Source: Karalla daura
Lineage: Eukaryota; Chordata; Actinopteri; Chaetodontiformes; Leiognathidae
Assembly (NCBI GenBank): GCA_029224185.1
Contig: CM055188.1
Coordinates: forward strand, 30,203,720 to 30,267,719
Length of the DNA: 64,000 nucleotides
Direction: 5' to 3'
This document shows, one piece after another, positions 1 through 13,999 of the stretch. Position 1 is the first letter of the stretch. Each line of letters begins with the position of its first letter. The position numbers and the translations under genes are program-made. The notes below the pieces were generated by a model. It searched no databases and was not told where the DNA came from. It was given only the letters and a program-made list of their open reading frames with translations.

Positions 1-228
1 ATGACCTCTTGGAAGATCCAAATCCTTCCCAGTCCTCTTCCCCATATATGAGATCAAATGAGTTGTCGCTCAATCACCTGGGGAAGAGGCAGAACCGATG
101 GAGATGGGGCAAGAGACTGGAATGGACCGGCTTCATCCTAGAAATGCAGAGAGTAGTATGGATTCTCATAGTTTGGTATGAGGTAGCTGCAACCTGACAG
201 CAACAGGATTAATAATTTGTTGAAAAAA

Positions 229-263
229 CTTCCATTGAATCCAAAACTTGGATTCAATGGAAG
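229..263. repeat. Perfect inverted repeat, 16-bp arms, 3-nt loop
   Basis: CTTCCATTGAATCCAA (229-244) is followed after the loop AAC by its exact reverse complement (248-263). Arms this long around a 3-nt loop are more than chance would normally give. Confidence 0.9.
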
Positions 264-747
264 GTCCCTAATGCAGGATGTCAGGATGTGTCGCAGGATT
301 TTGTGACAACATACATCATTACTGCCAGGGGTGCACATAACTGGTGTGCAGGTATCCATGAATGACAGAAATCAGCAATGCATGATGGCACTTGTGTTAC
401 AGCTACACTTGTGCGTACTGACCAAGCTCCAACCCTATGTGACGTCAACCAGTGGTTTGTGAAGGACCATTTATGAAGTCAGGACTATCATGGGGCTGGA
501 GCCAACAGAAACCATAGGGCAGGAGTGGAGAGGAGAGTTTCAGATATAACTTTTCACCTACATCATCCTCAACACACCCGCTAATCCATACAATCCAAAC
601 TGTCTATAGAGAATAACACAGCCAATGAACAAGGTAAACACAGTCTATTCGTCCAACTAATGTGACTCGCGCTCTTGCCTCTGTGAAGCTCCTCTTTCAA
701 CCAAATGGATGCACCCATACTCATTAATTTCTTTAAGCTCTAATATC

Positions 748-952
748 TTTTTAATCATGCCATTATTTGCAAAGTGACCACCAGATCACACGCTGGCACA
801 GGCACCTTAAGCTGTTGAAGTTGGTGTGAGTTGTCCAGAGCGAACAAGCTCTGTCTCTTGCTTTCCTCCACCACTTGAAGACAATAGGTGTGCCTTGAGA
901 TTTTTACTTGTCTTTTGGTGTGCCTTGGGCACATAAAGGTTGGGAACCACTG
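748..952 (-). mobile_element. hAT-like non-autonomous transposon remnant
   Basis: Ends with AAAGGTTGGGAACCACTG (935-952), the reverse complement of the CAGTGGTTCCCAACC terminal motif common to vertebrate hAT elements. The interior has the phrase TGTGCCTTGAGAT, typical of these fish MITEs. The opposite terminus was not found, so the copy is truncated or diverged. Confidence 0.55.
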
Positions 953-2630
953 CGCTAATGGATAGCCAAACCTTCTGTTCAACCAGTTAATCATCTGTGC
1001 ATGACAATCATGGCTCTCAAGAAGAACACTGCATGTTTATTTCCAAGCTCTGAAACAGATGAACAAACAGACTGGACGCCCCCTTCTCCTGAACTGGAAA
1101 AAGCTGAGGCTGATACCCTAGCACACACTGGAACTGAGACAATCCTATGGAAGAGCAAACTAAAGTATTGTCTTAGCTGAACAAGAAGTTGGATTCTGAG
1201 ACAAAAGACAAGTCTCGAAAGTAAGGTCTTCTCCATCAGACTGAGGATGAAATCCTGATGTCAGAGTAGACATTGTACCAATCAAGCCACAAAACTTTTC
1301 ATATGAATTGATGACAGAAGTTGGTTAACACTAAGAAGTGTTTGATGCCCAAACAGGTCCAGTTAGCCCACTGTGTAGCTCGGACACGACAGACTTCCTT
1401 TCTCATTCTTCCAGTTTAATGGTTAATAACATAACCCACCTCAGTTAGGGGTTTTAGAGGTAGAGGAAGTCACTGGTGGTATGGTGGAACCTCCAGCCAT
1501 GAACAAATGTCGGGTCTGTCATTTGACCAGACTCTCAGGTCCAGAACTACACTACAGACACAGATAGATCTAGGTTTTGTAGTTTTATTCTCTGGAACAG
1601 CAGCAAGCAGCAGAGAACAGGAAACAAGCAGATGGAGTGACAAGATGGCAGTTTGAGGCTCATAGAGCTGCTGGCTGATCACAGGTTAAGATGGGATGGG
1701 GTTGGATCCAAATAGTAGGTTGGACAGGGAGGATGGAGGAGCAGGGAAAAGTCAAGGAACAAAACAGGTCAAAGCTGTCAAAGCAGGTGCGAGTGCTGGA
1801 GAGTCATGTGAAGATGACAAAGACAATCTGGCAAAGAGCTAGAGGCTGCGGTGAGTATAGGTACTCCACTGATTGGTGCCAGGATCTAGTGATTGGCTGA
1901 GCAGCTTCTGATAGGCAAAGGACCCATGGAGAGTAGAACATTTTTTAGGCTGGGAGCATGGCAGATGGCAGATGGCAGATACTGCCATGCCCTTTCAAAA
2001 GGCTAGGAACAGATGCATGACTGTAAGTTTCTCAAGAGCATAAGTTTTGTTGCAAAAATGCAGAGTAGCATAAAGGTCACATTCCTTTTACCCCCTCATG
2101 TCATGGATGATATTACAATAAATTAAATGCTATTTATCCCTCGGGGTGGTTAAATTCATGTTCTGAGTTAGACCAGAAGAAAGTGAAAAAACACACTTTT
2201 TACAAAACAATAGGAAATAAGGAACTGAGATGAGCAACTATTCAAACCTGTCACCATTGGGTTGCAAAACCGGGTCTCTAGCCACTAGACCACAGCTGTT
2301 CCATGAAGCAGTAACTGTACTTGAAAATAATATCCAACAAGGTGCAGCACAAAGGCCCAGTCCTGAATGCTCTGCAATGTTTCTTCTCATGACACTGTAT
2401 TGCACAAATGCACAAACCACGAATCGTTCCATTTGTCAGATCGTCATCATCCAAGGAGCTGTATAGTTGAGGTAACTGGATTCGGCGTAGATTCCTGAAG
2501 ATGTTTTTTTTTTCCACCATCATTTCCAGATAAATGATGAGTCATAATAACAGTCATAACCAAGCCGAAAAACAAACAGACACTTGCTGAGTACATATTT
2601 AAGTTCCTGGTAACATTTAAATGTTATTAT

Positions 2631-3068
2631 CAGTAGTAGTAGACGACATATTAGTTATTATAGCAATCATAGCAGTGTTAATGATAGTAGTACTACTATA
2701 ATAGTAGTAGTAGTAGTAGTAAAACAGTCGCAGTAATAGCACCAGTAGTTACAATAGTAGTAAATGTAATAGCACTACTATTAGTGGTAGAAGTAGTAGT
2801 TGAAGTAGTAGGACTTGTAGAGGTAATAGTGACAGCAGCAGGAGCAGTAGGTGTGGTACAAGTTATAGTAGTACTAATAGTAACAGTGGCAGAAGGAGGA
2901 AGAGTGGTAATAACTGTAGTAGCAGTATTAGTAACACTAACCATAGCAATAGTAAGACAAGTAGTCCTAAAAGTGGTGATAAGAGTAGCAGGAGTCAATG
3001 TAAAAGTTGTAATAGATGTCATAGTTGAAGTAGTAGTAGTGATAGTAGTAGTAGTAGCAGTAGTATTC
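2631..3068. repeat. Degenerate (AGT/TAG)n trinucleotide array
   Basis: About 440 bp made almost wholly of imperfect AGT/TAG/GTA triplets with scattered substitutions. It opens long low-complexity ORFs (Val/Ile-rich on one strand, Thr-rich on the other) that have no biological look. A related array on the opposite strand lies at 23929-24305. Confidence 0.9.
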
Positions 3069-6000
3069 ATTGTTGCATGCCATATCCCATACAAGGGCCC
3101 AGCTAATTGTCCTGAATACTCTCCAGGTCTGTGCCAGTGACATTACTACTGCAGCAACTACACAGCTGTAGTAAAAGTCTGTCTTCATATTAAGTTATAA
3201 TTGGTTAAACTGAAGTTATAAACCAACACACTCCTGTTTATCACTTCAAACCTCCCTAACAAATTGTTTACATGTTAGACTCAGAAACTCTGTTAAACCC
3301 TGATCTTGGTCAACAGTGCGTGTCATAAGTTCATTTACTCAGAATCAAGTGCATTCCTGTTTATACCGTAGCACGGCACAACACGTTACGTAAGGGACGA
3401 GAAATTCCTAATTGATTTTTTGTGCTTCCCCAACACACTTGGCATCATTACAAGAAATTATAGAACTACTCAGAGAGAACTGTTATTGGTCACCATTGCT
3501 TTATCTTGTGTGTCTCGAGTCTCGAGTGTCTGAGCGATTTTGGTGGAAGTCATTCTGTTATTAAAAAGTTCTGGTTGTGTTGGGGCAAAAGACTGAGCAT
3601 CTAATCGCTTTATTGCATGTAATCTGTATTTGTCCTACCGAAAATAAATTCCTGAAAATAACTCAAAATAAATGCAGGGACTCTAACAATGAGAGCCAAA
3701 TAGCAAAACAGCAAAGTTTGCAATGCAGCTCTGTTACACTAATAAACTTAAATGTTCCTTTTCAGAGGTTTTATGGTTTGGGCTCCAATTTCAAGTTTCC
3801 ATTCTTAAACAGGAGTCATTTCCTTATTTTGATTCTCATCTTGAACCTGTTTGTGAAATCATGTGTGTGCGTAAGTGTTTCTACAGTGCGACCACTGCTG
3901 AACAGCATGTTCTTGGTGTCAATCTAATGTCATGGAGTTTACAGTCAGACTGGATCTGCTGGACTCTTACGTAACAGAGCAAAAAACACACAGGACCTAC
4001 ATTCACTGCTTCCTCTCCCTCGAACACACACATGTGCACAGGCAGCCAGGCAGGCATGCGCACACACGCTCAGGCTACTCACACTGATATTTGAGGGAAC
4101 TCCAGAAGCCCTTACATCTGCAGACTGAAAACAAAAACACGCTCTCTGTGTACAGCCAAGTGGGGAGGAGTCTCTCTTCTGACTTGTAGCAGATGATGTT
4201 TATCCCACTTTTCCTGGAAGAAGAAAACTAGTGTACAACTCTTGACAATCAGACCACTTTCAACTGCGATGACACTCGTGCCTGCGACCTTTGCCCCAAA
4301 AAGAATCAAACCTTTAGCATATTTTATGTCTGGGTGAAAACAAGTATCTCTACTGGCCTGCAACAACAAGAGGATTTAGTCTTTAGTCCAGATGCAAGAC
4401 AGAATCTGCTGAATTTACAATAAATACAAACTAAAGTCTTGAGCTTCGGCAGCAGTTGTATAGAATATAGAGATTGTGAGCGTTGTAAAATGCTGTTTAG
4501 TGCTCAGTTTTTGAACAAAAAGGTTTTTTTTTTTCATGTGGCCTAATGAACTTTGGCTTCTTGGAAGTCCTTGAATGGTAAATGTCTCTCAGCAGTTTGT
4601 TTTGGGCTTGATTTTCCCCCCCGTGTGAGAGTCCCAAGCTGAAGAATATGTATTTTGTGTGCATGCGCGTGCATGCGCGTGCATCCGTGCATGAAAATCA
4701 AAATATTATGGTTCTAGATTTTGGCAGTGCAGGGCTACACGTGACTGTCAGTGCAACACGAGGAGGGCAGAAGGAGTGGTTTGTTTATATAAATCTGACC
4801 TTTTTTTTTCCTCCTTTTTTGCTCGCTCGAGCTGCATGTTTGGGTCATATGGAACTCATTAATATACAGTGGTCTGCAGACCTGCACACACGCTCCTAGT
4901 TAACATCTCACAGTATTTTTCCTCAGGTCCGCTTTTCAAACATGCAGATTGCAGTCATGAAGCAAGATTTTTCAGGTTTTCTTCAAAGCTGACAGGAGCT
5001 GATATTAAAGCCTCTCCTCTGCTGTCTGTTAAGTCCGGGGTTTTGAAGAAGCCGCAGGGAAGATAGCAGAGATAAAGCTGCTCGTGCTTCACCCTGATTA
5101 AAAAAGACTGACGTACGGCATGTGGCTAGAAAGTTTGTTTTCTTTCCCTCAACTGCCTCCTCCCACGGAGGGTTTCAGGCATGCAGTGCTCTCTCTCCTC
5201 TGTGCTCTCTGCACAGTTTTGGACAGGATCCAAACAGAAACTTGCTGCAACTCTGCATTTGGTGAAAAACACATTTATACCCATTATTCCAATAAGCTAG
5301 TATGTCTGCTATTTTTTTTCACCTCTACCAATCCAAATTCAATTTTGCTTAATTTATGTTGATTTATTCTGCAATGGGCCTGTTTAGTTTTGCAGCACAT
5401 TGGCTTTAAACTTATGACCACAGTGTTTGCACTGCATATTAAATCACTTGGCAAGTAGAAAGTTTAAGTGTTGTATTTGTGTTTTCCAAAAGTTTTTGTC
5501 TCACACCTTGCTTTGATTCATTTGAGTATCTTTGTGTCTCTCTGTGTGTGTGATACTCTCAGGAAACCCTATGAGTCCTCTGCAGCCTGTTCCTAAATAG
5601 TGTAGGTGTTGACAGCTTGTTGGACTTTGGGTACAGTGACAAGTCACAGAGCAAGGATTACTGAGGGGAAAGGGAACGCAACCAACCAATGCTCTGTTTC
5701 TGATTTCATCTTTATGATATATATTTTCTTTAAATGTATTCAAGTAATTTGACTCATATTAAAGAAAATAGCACCATTATCTAAAAGGAAATCAAATGGT
5801 GCACCCTTTCCTGGCTTCTCTCAGTGTATATCAGTGTTACATACTTATGGTACAAATGCAATACAAAACTGTGCAATTCTGAGTATGCATAACTGAACAT
5901 ATTTCAGTAAACACGTCAAGCATATTTCAGCTATCCATGTATTTCATTATTCTTGTACATTATCATTAACTTATAACTAATATCTTTTTGATGAATTGTG

Positions 6001-6703
6001 CTTTTGTACAGTCCATGTGTACATGTTCATTATTTCTAATGGCTGTGATCGATACTCTTTTGTTGTCTGCAAATTTCCTCATTGTTGGACAAATCAAGGT
6101 TTCTCTTGTCTAATTTCTGCAGGATGCCCACCATCATTTTGCAACACACAACATAACACAACATAACATAACACCAGAGGAGACCTTTCCTCACTTTTCA
6201 AGGCTGACAAGATCTGTAAAGACAGATATTCTCAGCAAGAAGGTGCCGCACAGATATGTGATGTGTGAAAGTTTGCGCCACAGTTCGCTGCCAATGCCGA
6301 CTCATAGTGGTGCACTTGTGCGAGACTACATGAGACAGACGGACAGGATGTGGGGCAGGAGAGGGGGCGGGGCTGAGTGAGTCTGTCTGAGGCCCAGCAC
6401 GTGTACTGGACTTGGTGGGACAGCTTGGAAAGTACCCAAAGGCCGCAGGCAGGCGCAACCTGGCCACCCAGCTCTGGGACCATGGACGTAAAATCTGACC
6501 CAGTTTGAGCCCAGACATTCAGTATCCATGTGCAGAATCCCACTTTTAGTTACCAGCCGGAGGTCAGGAGTCAAGGATAGAGATGGAGATGAGGGTGGCA
6601 GAACGTGACAGCATATAAATGTATAAAAATGTGTCAGGAGAGATAAAACAGGCCAACACACATACAAACACACATGACCTATATGGTAAATGTATGACCA
6701 TAT

Positions 6704-6706
<3 letters not shown>
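3069..6706. other. Gene-free region
   Basis: No exon recognised. It contains an alternating GCATGCGC/GTGCATGC stretch near 4660-4695 that could adopt Z-DNA. Short ORFs here show no family features. Confidence 0.45.
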
Positions 6707-6770
<64 letters not shown>

Positions 6771-6784
6771 GTGTGTGTGTGTGT
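6707..6784. repeat. Compound microsatellite (CT)n(TA)n(TG)n
   Basis: A pure CT run passes into TA repeats and then GT repeats, about 78 bp in all. Confidence 0.95.
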
Positions 6785-8828
6785 CATAAATCGCACGTTC
6801 TTTTGGATATTAAATGTCAACATTTAGGCTTTTTGAGGGAATCTGAACCCTGCAGTCATAAGCCAGTCCGCATCATGTATGCAATAAAACCTTGAGTATC
6901 TCTTCACACTCAGCTCTCGTGTTCCCGTGGTGCTGGTGCTTGTCCCTGTGCAGAAACTGGGCCATTGCACTGATGCAGCTCAACATGTTGCAAACGTGCA
7001 AAGGCTTTAACCCTAACGCTGCACAGTAACACAAAGCATGACACTCCCTGCAATTTGTTTATCCACACACTCTATCACGTTTCCTTGAATTCCCCCCATA
7101 CCTCACCTCACAATGTGACACGTCTGTTTACAGATATCCTGCGGGGCCTCCACCTTGAACAAGACAAGACCCACCTCCTGCGGACAGGCAGTCAGCTGTT
7201 TGCTTCTAAGTGGGTCAGCGCGGAGCAGGTTGTTGTCAGACAAGACGGACATATCAGGCTGATAGTGTGGTACTATCTCCAGCAGCACATGGAGGGTGCA
7301 GCGATTCCTAACGTTATTATCATCTCTGTATGACGACATTGACCTATCCATGCATCTGGTCTTTATGCCAAACAGCATATAATGTCGACACAGTGCCATG
7401 ATAGGCGCTGACAAAGACAGACTTTTACTCATGGCACACTGTGTCGTGCTTTCTGTCTAATCAGTGTTTTTCGAGTGAACTTTAGTTCGCTTTCGGGGTT
7501 TTTTTTGTAGGTTGTGTAAATGCCTTGCCAATTTTCCCACCACCTATAATCTGGAGGAAGTTGGTTTATAGGGATTAAACAGGCCAAAAGCTTTCCCCCC
7601 TCAGCCATCGACTTCTGCTGCACATGCCTTTACTCACATATGTGTTAAAGTTTAATGGGCTTCAGGAAGGTACTTGAGGAATGTGCTGAGTTCTTACATG
7701 CTCAGTTTGAGAAAGTGAAGTTATCAACAATGAAGCAGATACATTAAGGCCTGCTATAAATAAATCAAAGTGCAAATAATGGGGCATATTTAATGAAACT
7801 GGCATGGAGATTTGGTGCATTTCCCATTCCTATTCCCATTGTGTAAACTTCCCTTAAAGACCTCCTGACTGAAACAAATTGAGAAAGTTTATGTAAACTT
7901 ACTTCCCCTATTATTATCATTCTGTGTAACGTGCCAGTCTGTTATTCCCCGTTTCACCTCTGCATTTGACAAGCTTTCCCTGTGTACAAAATACAAAACA
8001 GGCTCATCTCCACCATACTTTCACTCTTGGCTATAAAAGGTTTTGTTGTTGAGCCTCACGTTTCGATATTCTCATGAACATAAGCATAAAGGAAGTCATA
8101 ACACACCCCTATTTGCTTACTTACCGTATATGACTCACAAATTATCATTGCATTTACAGTTTGAGCAAACATCCTCATTGATATCCAAGAATCATTCAGT
8201 GGCTAACTTAATTGTCCATAAAGAAAACGTGTTTGTGGGATTAATTTTTAGTGCTGCAGTTTTCAGGAAAAGAAATCCAAACAGGCCTCAGAGGAGACAA
8301 AATAAGTTGTAAAGCTGAATGTTTTTAGGGTGTGTGACGGTTTTTATGGCGTAGGATGATGTGCAGGATATGACAAACAGATGCTTTGATAATATTTTTA
8401 TCATCAAACAGTCTTTGATCCGGCAAGCCTGTCCTCCCATATCTTATAAACAAAGGAAAAAGGCAGAGTTAATGACGTGAGATGAGCTGCTGTGGGTGGT
8501 AAACCCAGGAGTAAACAAGACTGTCCTTGACTTGGCTTTGTGTGGCAGAGTGCCAGCGACAGTCATCACTATCATCACACATTTATGTGTGAGAGTGGCC
8601 CGCAGCCCAAATGAAGGAGCACATGGGCCCATCCACTCTCTTTCTGCAGCCTGCTCTCATACACACCCATGTTTTACTTCCTCACGTGTCCAGGAATGAG
8701 GGGGAGGGCTTACGGATACAGTGGAAAATGGGATGTCAAGTTGGCAGAATAACTCTGTTGTGATTTCCCCCTCACAGGAATTTCAAGACACTCTTTGCTT
8801 CATTGCCTCACAGCGCAAATGTTACCAA
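6785..8828. other. Gene-free region
   Basis: No exon recognised. 7130-7440 is more GC-rich and balanced than its surroundings and has ORFs on both strands, but I recognise no protein and see no splice-bounded coding block. Confidence 0.4.
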
Positions 8829-8873
8829 CCCCCCCCACCCCCCCAACCCCCCCCCCCCCCCACCCCCCCCCCA
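8829..8873. repeat. Poly-C/(CCCCCA) tract
   Basis: About 45 bp of C runs broken by single or paired A residues. The other strand has many long G runs and could form a G-quadruplex; assembly errors are also common in such tracts. Confidence 0.9.
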
Positions 8874-11800
8874 CCGAACCCCAAATTTAACCATGCAGTC
8901 CTTCACACATTGCATCAGTGGAAAAGTAATTCATCAAAACTTCCTGGTGATTAATAGCTTTTCCCAGTAGGCACATGCCATTAGTCTTCACCCTTGAAGT
9001 CTTTTCAAATGAAAAATGTTATTTGAAAACTTCTACACAAACAAATATAGAAATATCAAATGGAGTTTTTATCCTCTGGTGCTAACATAGAAGCTATGGA
9101 ATTGTCATTTCACTTGTTTTTGCAAGTGTGAGATTACAGTTTATCTGTGCACCGAAGTGGTATGCTTTCATTATTGCTATTTATTATGTTTTCATTCTTA
9201 TTTGGCAACCACATAAAGACAATCACATAACTTTGCGCTAGTCTGCCAATCTGAGGTCCAGGAGGAAAATCACTGACATTTCACATAGAACACAACACAA
9301 AGCTGCTGCTTTGCAGTTGTCTAATTTCATTTACTTGTGTATTGTGCCAACTAAACTAGAAAGGTCATGGTTTACGTATATCATATCATATTTTAAATCA
9401 CATTCAAGGTATCTACGCAAAACAGGCCGTTATGACATATTTGGACCTGTTGTGCATCAGAGTGGTCTTATTCAACAACCAAACAAACAAACCAAACAAG
9501 ACGCATTGTCTCACTGACTGTGATGTATGCATTGGGGTTTGTCTTGAAATATTTTCCTCGAAGTAAGTGAAAACCTGTACGGCAATGTGCAACCCGAGAC
9601 GAAGGTGAGATTGAAGACCCCGTCACCTGCAGCGACAGCTTGTCTGGTGTTGCTTCGATCTTGTGGGTCTGTGTGAGTCATTGTAGCAAAACATGGCTCT
9701 GGAGGCATGCTTGAACGTATGTTAACAGCAAAGAAAGTGTAGTATTTTTGTGCAAGATGAAACAGAGACACTTTACAGGTGTGTAGTTGAAATGAAGGCC
9801 ATGTTTGAAGTGATGACCATAGAGAACTTCCATGACTAACGACTAAAGGGTTAACACTGATAGAATAATATCTGTGATGACTGCTCTCTTCTCATATTGT
9901 AGTGTCACATATATAAATACAGCCACTGACAGAGACAGTTCCAGTGGTGCTATAGAAACAGGGTACGGCAAAGAGCAGTGATCCATTACAAAGCAGTATT
10001 CAAATTAATCCATTGGGTAAACTGGGCCAGACCACAGACACATCACATGATTGATGGGGGCAACACGGTCGAACAAGATGGGTCATACTCTCTAGGTCAC
10101 CACAATACAGTGTAGAACAGTTTAATCTAACCCATGAGTTAAAGTAGGTTTGTACAAAGACACCCTGAACAAATGCATACAGAGTCAGGATGGGTCTGAA
10201 ATTGTGACCAAATTATGATATGATTGTGATTATGGATTTTTGCGGGTAACTTTTTGCCTGTCCTGTTTTGCAGAGTCTACAGTTACTTTAAAAATGCATT
10301 CGACCATAAGCTATAAAACGCTTGCTTCAAAGTGAAGTTTATAAAATACTACAGTACGTTACTCAGTGCAGCATGTTCCGAATACTTCTGCCTTACACTT
10401 GCAACAAAATGTGAATGAGACCACTTGACTGAACTGAGAATATCTGAATATGGATGAAATTTTGTGATTGTCACTCACTCGCTGTATCTCATTTTGCTGT
10501 TGTAACCACATTAAACTTGCACTCAACCAACCTCGACCAGATGTTGCTTCTTCAGAATGAATCAGTGTCAAAAAAAGGAAAATCCTTTCTTGTGATCAAT
10601 GCAACCATTTTTGGAATACCATCTATTCAGGTTATAAGTGCATTGTAATTGTTTTCTAAACAACTCTGTTACGTTGTTACCATAACGCCCCAACATGGTT
10701 TATGACTCTGATCATGGAAGTGTTTCATCTTGGTTGGTTTGATCTTTTTTTATTGTCAGAAAATGTAGTCAATGACCTCTACCAAACATCTACTGGTCAG
10801 TCAGAGGGTTGGAATTTAAATGTAAACTTTACCCTGTCTAGTGTAGTTTATTCAAAATATCCTCCCTCTGTTATAAATATGTAGGTCCCAGCACAAAAGG
10901 TTGGTTTTCTAGAAACTTCTGCTGCATCTGCATCTTTTTTTTCCTTTTTTTTTTTTACAATGCCCACAGTGTTTGTAGAAGACCCTCGGTTATACAATGT
11001 GCCCAGAGGAGATAGCTGGCCATTGCATCACTTTGCTGTTTCACGGCTGGCTTGAGGGCCCTGTGGTAGAGCCCGGGCCTATTGTCCCAGGTCACAGACC
11101 CATGACATGAGAGGGGATGCCGTGTGAAGCTGACATAACACTGACGAATCAGCACGGCTAGGGTGACTCGGCGAGAAAGATCTCGAATCACAGTCTCCCT
11201 CACACGCACACACACACACACACAATTTCTTGCACACAATTTCCAATGTATTTGAAGATGTTGCAGTTTTGTCTCATAAGTATAGCTAAAAACATCCCTG
11301 TGCCCTTTACTTTTTATTGCACTGAGTATCTTCAATGTTATACAATTAAAACACGCACACACAAACATGCACAGAAACACACACAACCCTGACACACAGT
11401 GCTGAGGCCCACTCTCCACCTTTACAATCACAGGAGTAAATCCTTCACACGGTAAAATGACACGGCCACGGTTCTCTTTCCCGAAAGATGAACCGGAATG
11501 ATTAAGTCAGTATTGTCCTGTTGATCCTGGGATCAGAACGTCTGGGAATCCCAGAGTGTCCCTCACGCACACACACACATTGCACAACACACACTTTCTC
11601 CTCTCCTCTCTTGTTGCACATTTCACACCAGGCCACCAGGGAGCTGCTACCTGTGAGACCGATGGACTGAGAAGAGTAGTTGCCCTGTTCGAGCACTGAT
11701 CATTTAATCCCCTTCCCTGCCCAGGTCTGGGATCTTTTTCTTCCCATTTGTAATCCCAGTGCAGAACTGGAACATCAGAGATTAGTGCGTGATTAGACTG

Positions 11801-13239
11801 TAACCGTCCAGTGACCTGAGCCTGCCCACAGTACCTCAGCTTTGTCTGGCCTGGCACACCAGTCAGACTCATTAGGTCGACTGCCACTCACCACGAAATT
11901 TCCAGTTTGGAGTCCACATCTGAGGCACTGACCCTTTACTTCACACCGAGCCAGAAAATGCTGAGGACTGAGGAACATAGAGCTTCATTCGTGCAGGCTC
12001 AGTCCTTGCTGAACACTGACTCACCACTTTTCTCTGCAACGTTTTCACTTTCTACGTGAAATATTGTCTGTGTTGTAAATTTTAGGTGGATATAACACTG
12101 ACATACTCTTATACTCATCATCCAGTCTACCTTGTAAGTCAGTTTGTGCTGAAATTAGATTCTTAATATTATCTATGCACGTGTTCACCTGTGTGAACTG
12201 TATTGGTGTCTTTATTAATGTGTTTGCGGCGCAACAAGCCTTTAACTTCTTTGACTTTCTTCAACACTCTTCCATAGTTTCAGCAAAATGCCTAAACACT
12301 GACAAAGGCCTGTTAAAGATTCTGATTGTGTCATGATATTGTGTACATTAGCATAGAGTAACAAGTTCATTTGTAGTTACCAAGGCACACCAGACTGCAT
12401 CATAAGGTTAGAGAAGATAGCAGTGGGTCCAAAGTAGGAATAATTCTGGGGAAATATGAGCCGAGTTCGTGGACGTACATTCCACATGTGACATGTGACT
12501 ACATAACGAATGACGACATTTTTATAAAGAAAAAGAAGAATGTGAGAGCTGTTGCCAGCAGGTGTGGAACAGTAATGTTAACCTAGTTAGATGTTTGTGC
12601 ACCATCAATATGTGTCAGCTTTAACTGTTTTTGTCCCAAATAGGGTGAGGTTGTTTTTCTAACAAATATCTTCTTTGACCTTAAAGGTGCGCCTCCCAGA
12701 AGCCATGAGTGTGAAGCTGATGACAAATAGTAAACCAGGAACTTAACATTTTCCATGAGGAATTGTTCATGTTAATATTTAGATATTTGGTACATTACAA
12801 ATACAAACAGCTATTGTTCAGTCTCTGACTTTGAATATATAGTATCAAGGACATGAAATACAGTGCCATGTGTCACTCCTCCAAACAGAGCTCACATTCC
12901 TGTCAATATGAAACTCAAACTAAATTGTCAGCATGATTAAAAACACTTTGAGTTGGGTTGTAAAGTGCGAGCATTTTGCTCACACGACTTGCTCAAGTCT
13001 GACTTGTTTGACGACTTTCACTTCATGAATGCAAATGTATATCATCTTGAATAACCTCTCAGCTGTTTTTTTTCCAAGGTTTTTTTCCCCCAAGGTTGTG
13101 TGCCTACATGTGAGTGAGTAAAGCACTGTCTGAGCAGACTGTCTGTCATAGTTGTGAATTGCTGAAAGTATCTGTGAAGCACTTTGAGACTGCATAAATA
13201 CCACAAAACATCCTGTCTACTCCCCATTTACCATTTGCA
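8874..13239. other. Gene-free region
   Basis: No exon recognised. It includes a diverged interspersed repeat (about 9062-9360) whose partner is at 25730-26110, and short CA runs near 11205 and 11350. ORFs of 60-158 aa here have no recognisable domain. Confidence 0.4.
9062..9360 (+). repeat. Diverged interspersed repeat, copy 1
   Basis: Shares an exact 25-bp core (TCTGGTGCTAACATAGAAGC plus the next 5 bases) with 25746-25772. The similarity resumes downstream around CTGCTGCTTTGCAGTTGT against CTGCTGCCTCACAGTTGT. The family is not identified. Confidence 0.6.
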
Positions 13240-13530
13240 TCACTGCAAGAAAGTCACTGTTTCGAATCTTGGTCAGACCAAGGAGCTTTCTATACAGAGT
13301 TTGCATGTTGTCCTCAAGTCTGAGTATGTTTTCTCGGGACACTCCAGTTTCCTCCGACAGCCCCAAAACTGTGCATGTTCAGATTAATTGGAGACTCTAA
13401 ATTGTGACAGCGCATGATGCGTGTGCGTGTCCTTTGATGGCAGGATGTATTCCTACTCTTTGTGCACTGATGACTGGCACCAGCAGACAGCTACATTACC
13501 ATGGAGTGTAAATCGTTTAACATAATGGAT
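13240..13530 (+). mobile_element. tRNA-type SINE copy
   Basis: Has the order seen in common teleost SINEs: a B-box-like TTTCGAATCTTGG, then GAGTTTGCATGTTGTCC, CACTCCAGTTTCCTCC, the TTAATTGGAGACTCTAAATTG block, and an ATGGATGGAT tail. It is diverged, with the A-box end missing. Confidence 0.65.
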
Positions 13531-13554
13531 GGATTTCAATTATGGGTCATAGCA

Positions 13555-13775
13555 CAGCAGTGCAGAGCAGCTGTTGCCTCACGTGGCAAGAAGTTTGCAT
13601 CCCATCCATCTCTGTATGCATGTTCTCCCACAGATCACAGGTTGATTGGAGACTTTAAATTGTCCCCAGGTGTGTGAGTGCCCCACAATTACCTCTGCAA
13701 GATGTATTGCCTTCCTTTTGCCCTGTGCCCACTGGTAAAAGGCACCTGGAGAGCTGACAATATTAGGTAGAGGCA
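13555..13775 (+). mobile_element. Second SINE copy, tail-to-head with the first
   Basis: Begins with GCTGTTGCCTCACGTGGCAAGAAG and continues through GCATGTTCTCCCACAG, a TTGATTGGAGACTTTAAATT block and a CCCCAGGTGTGTGAGTG block, the same order as the copy just upstream. It is shorter and diverged. Confidence 0.6.
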
Positions 13776-13999
13776 TTACTTGGTAAAATGCATCTGATGC
13801 ACCAATCCTGAAATGTCATGATGCATCAAGGCAGAGTCTCCCGCACAACATGAACGACATACTCGTGCATGCACATGCAAAGGAGGAAAGATACTGTGAA
13901 TGTTGTGTTTTTGTGTCTAGTATTTTTCCTGCTCTTCCCCTCCCCCCTCTGTTTTCTCTCCTTCCTCTTTGTTTGCCTGATACGCTTGATCCTCTCCTA

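Larger units (their letters stand above)
1..2625. other. Gene-free left flank
   Basis: No exon with a credible protein match or splice pattern was found on either strand. The stretch holds a short hairpin (229-263) and a hAT-like transposon end (about 748-952), listed separately. Around 410-560 and 1900-2000 there are repeat-like segments I could not assign. Confidence 0.5.

Noticed and set aside
2631..3068. CRISPR-like array
   Set aside because: No spaced constant repeats; it is a simple triplet array, and the genome is clearly vertebrate.
2696..3140. Long Val/Ile-rich and Thr-rich ORFs on both strands
   Set aside because: They are translations of the AGT trinucleotide array, not genes.
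6198..6673. Overlapping minus-strand ORFs of 103-115 codons
   Set aside because: Cys/Pro/Ser-rich frames with no domain, no splice context and no upstream or downstream partner.
7055..7432. Possible exon on either strand
   Set aside because: GC content is higher than the flanks, but there is no family match and no consistent splice-bounded frame.
13240..13530. A functional tRNA gene
   Set aside because: Only a B-box-like motif is present, with no cloverleaf or A-box; the order of blocks is that of a SINE.
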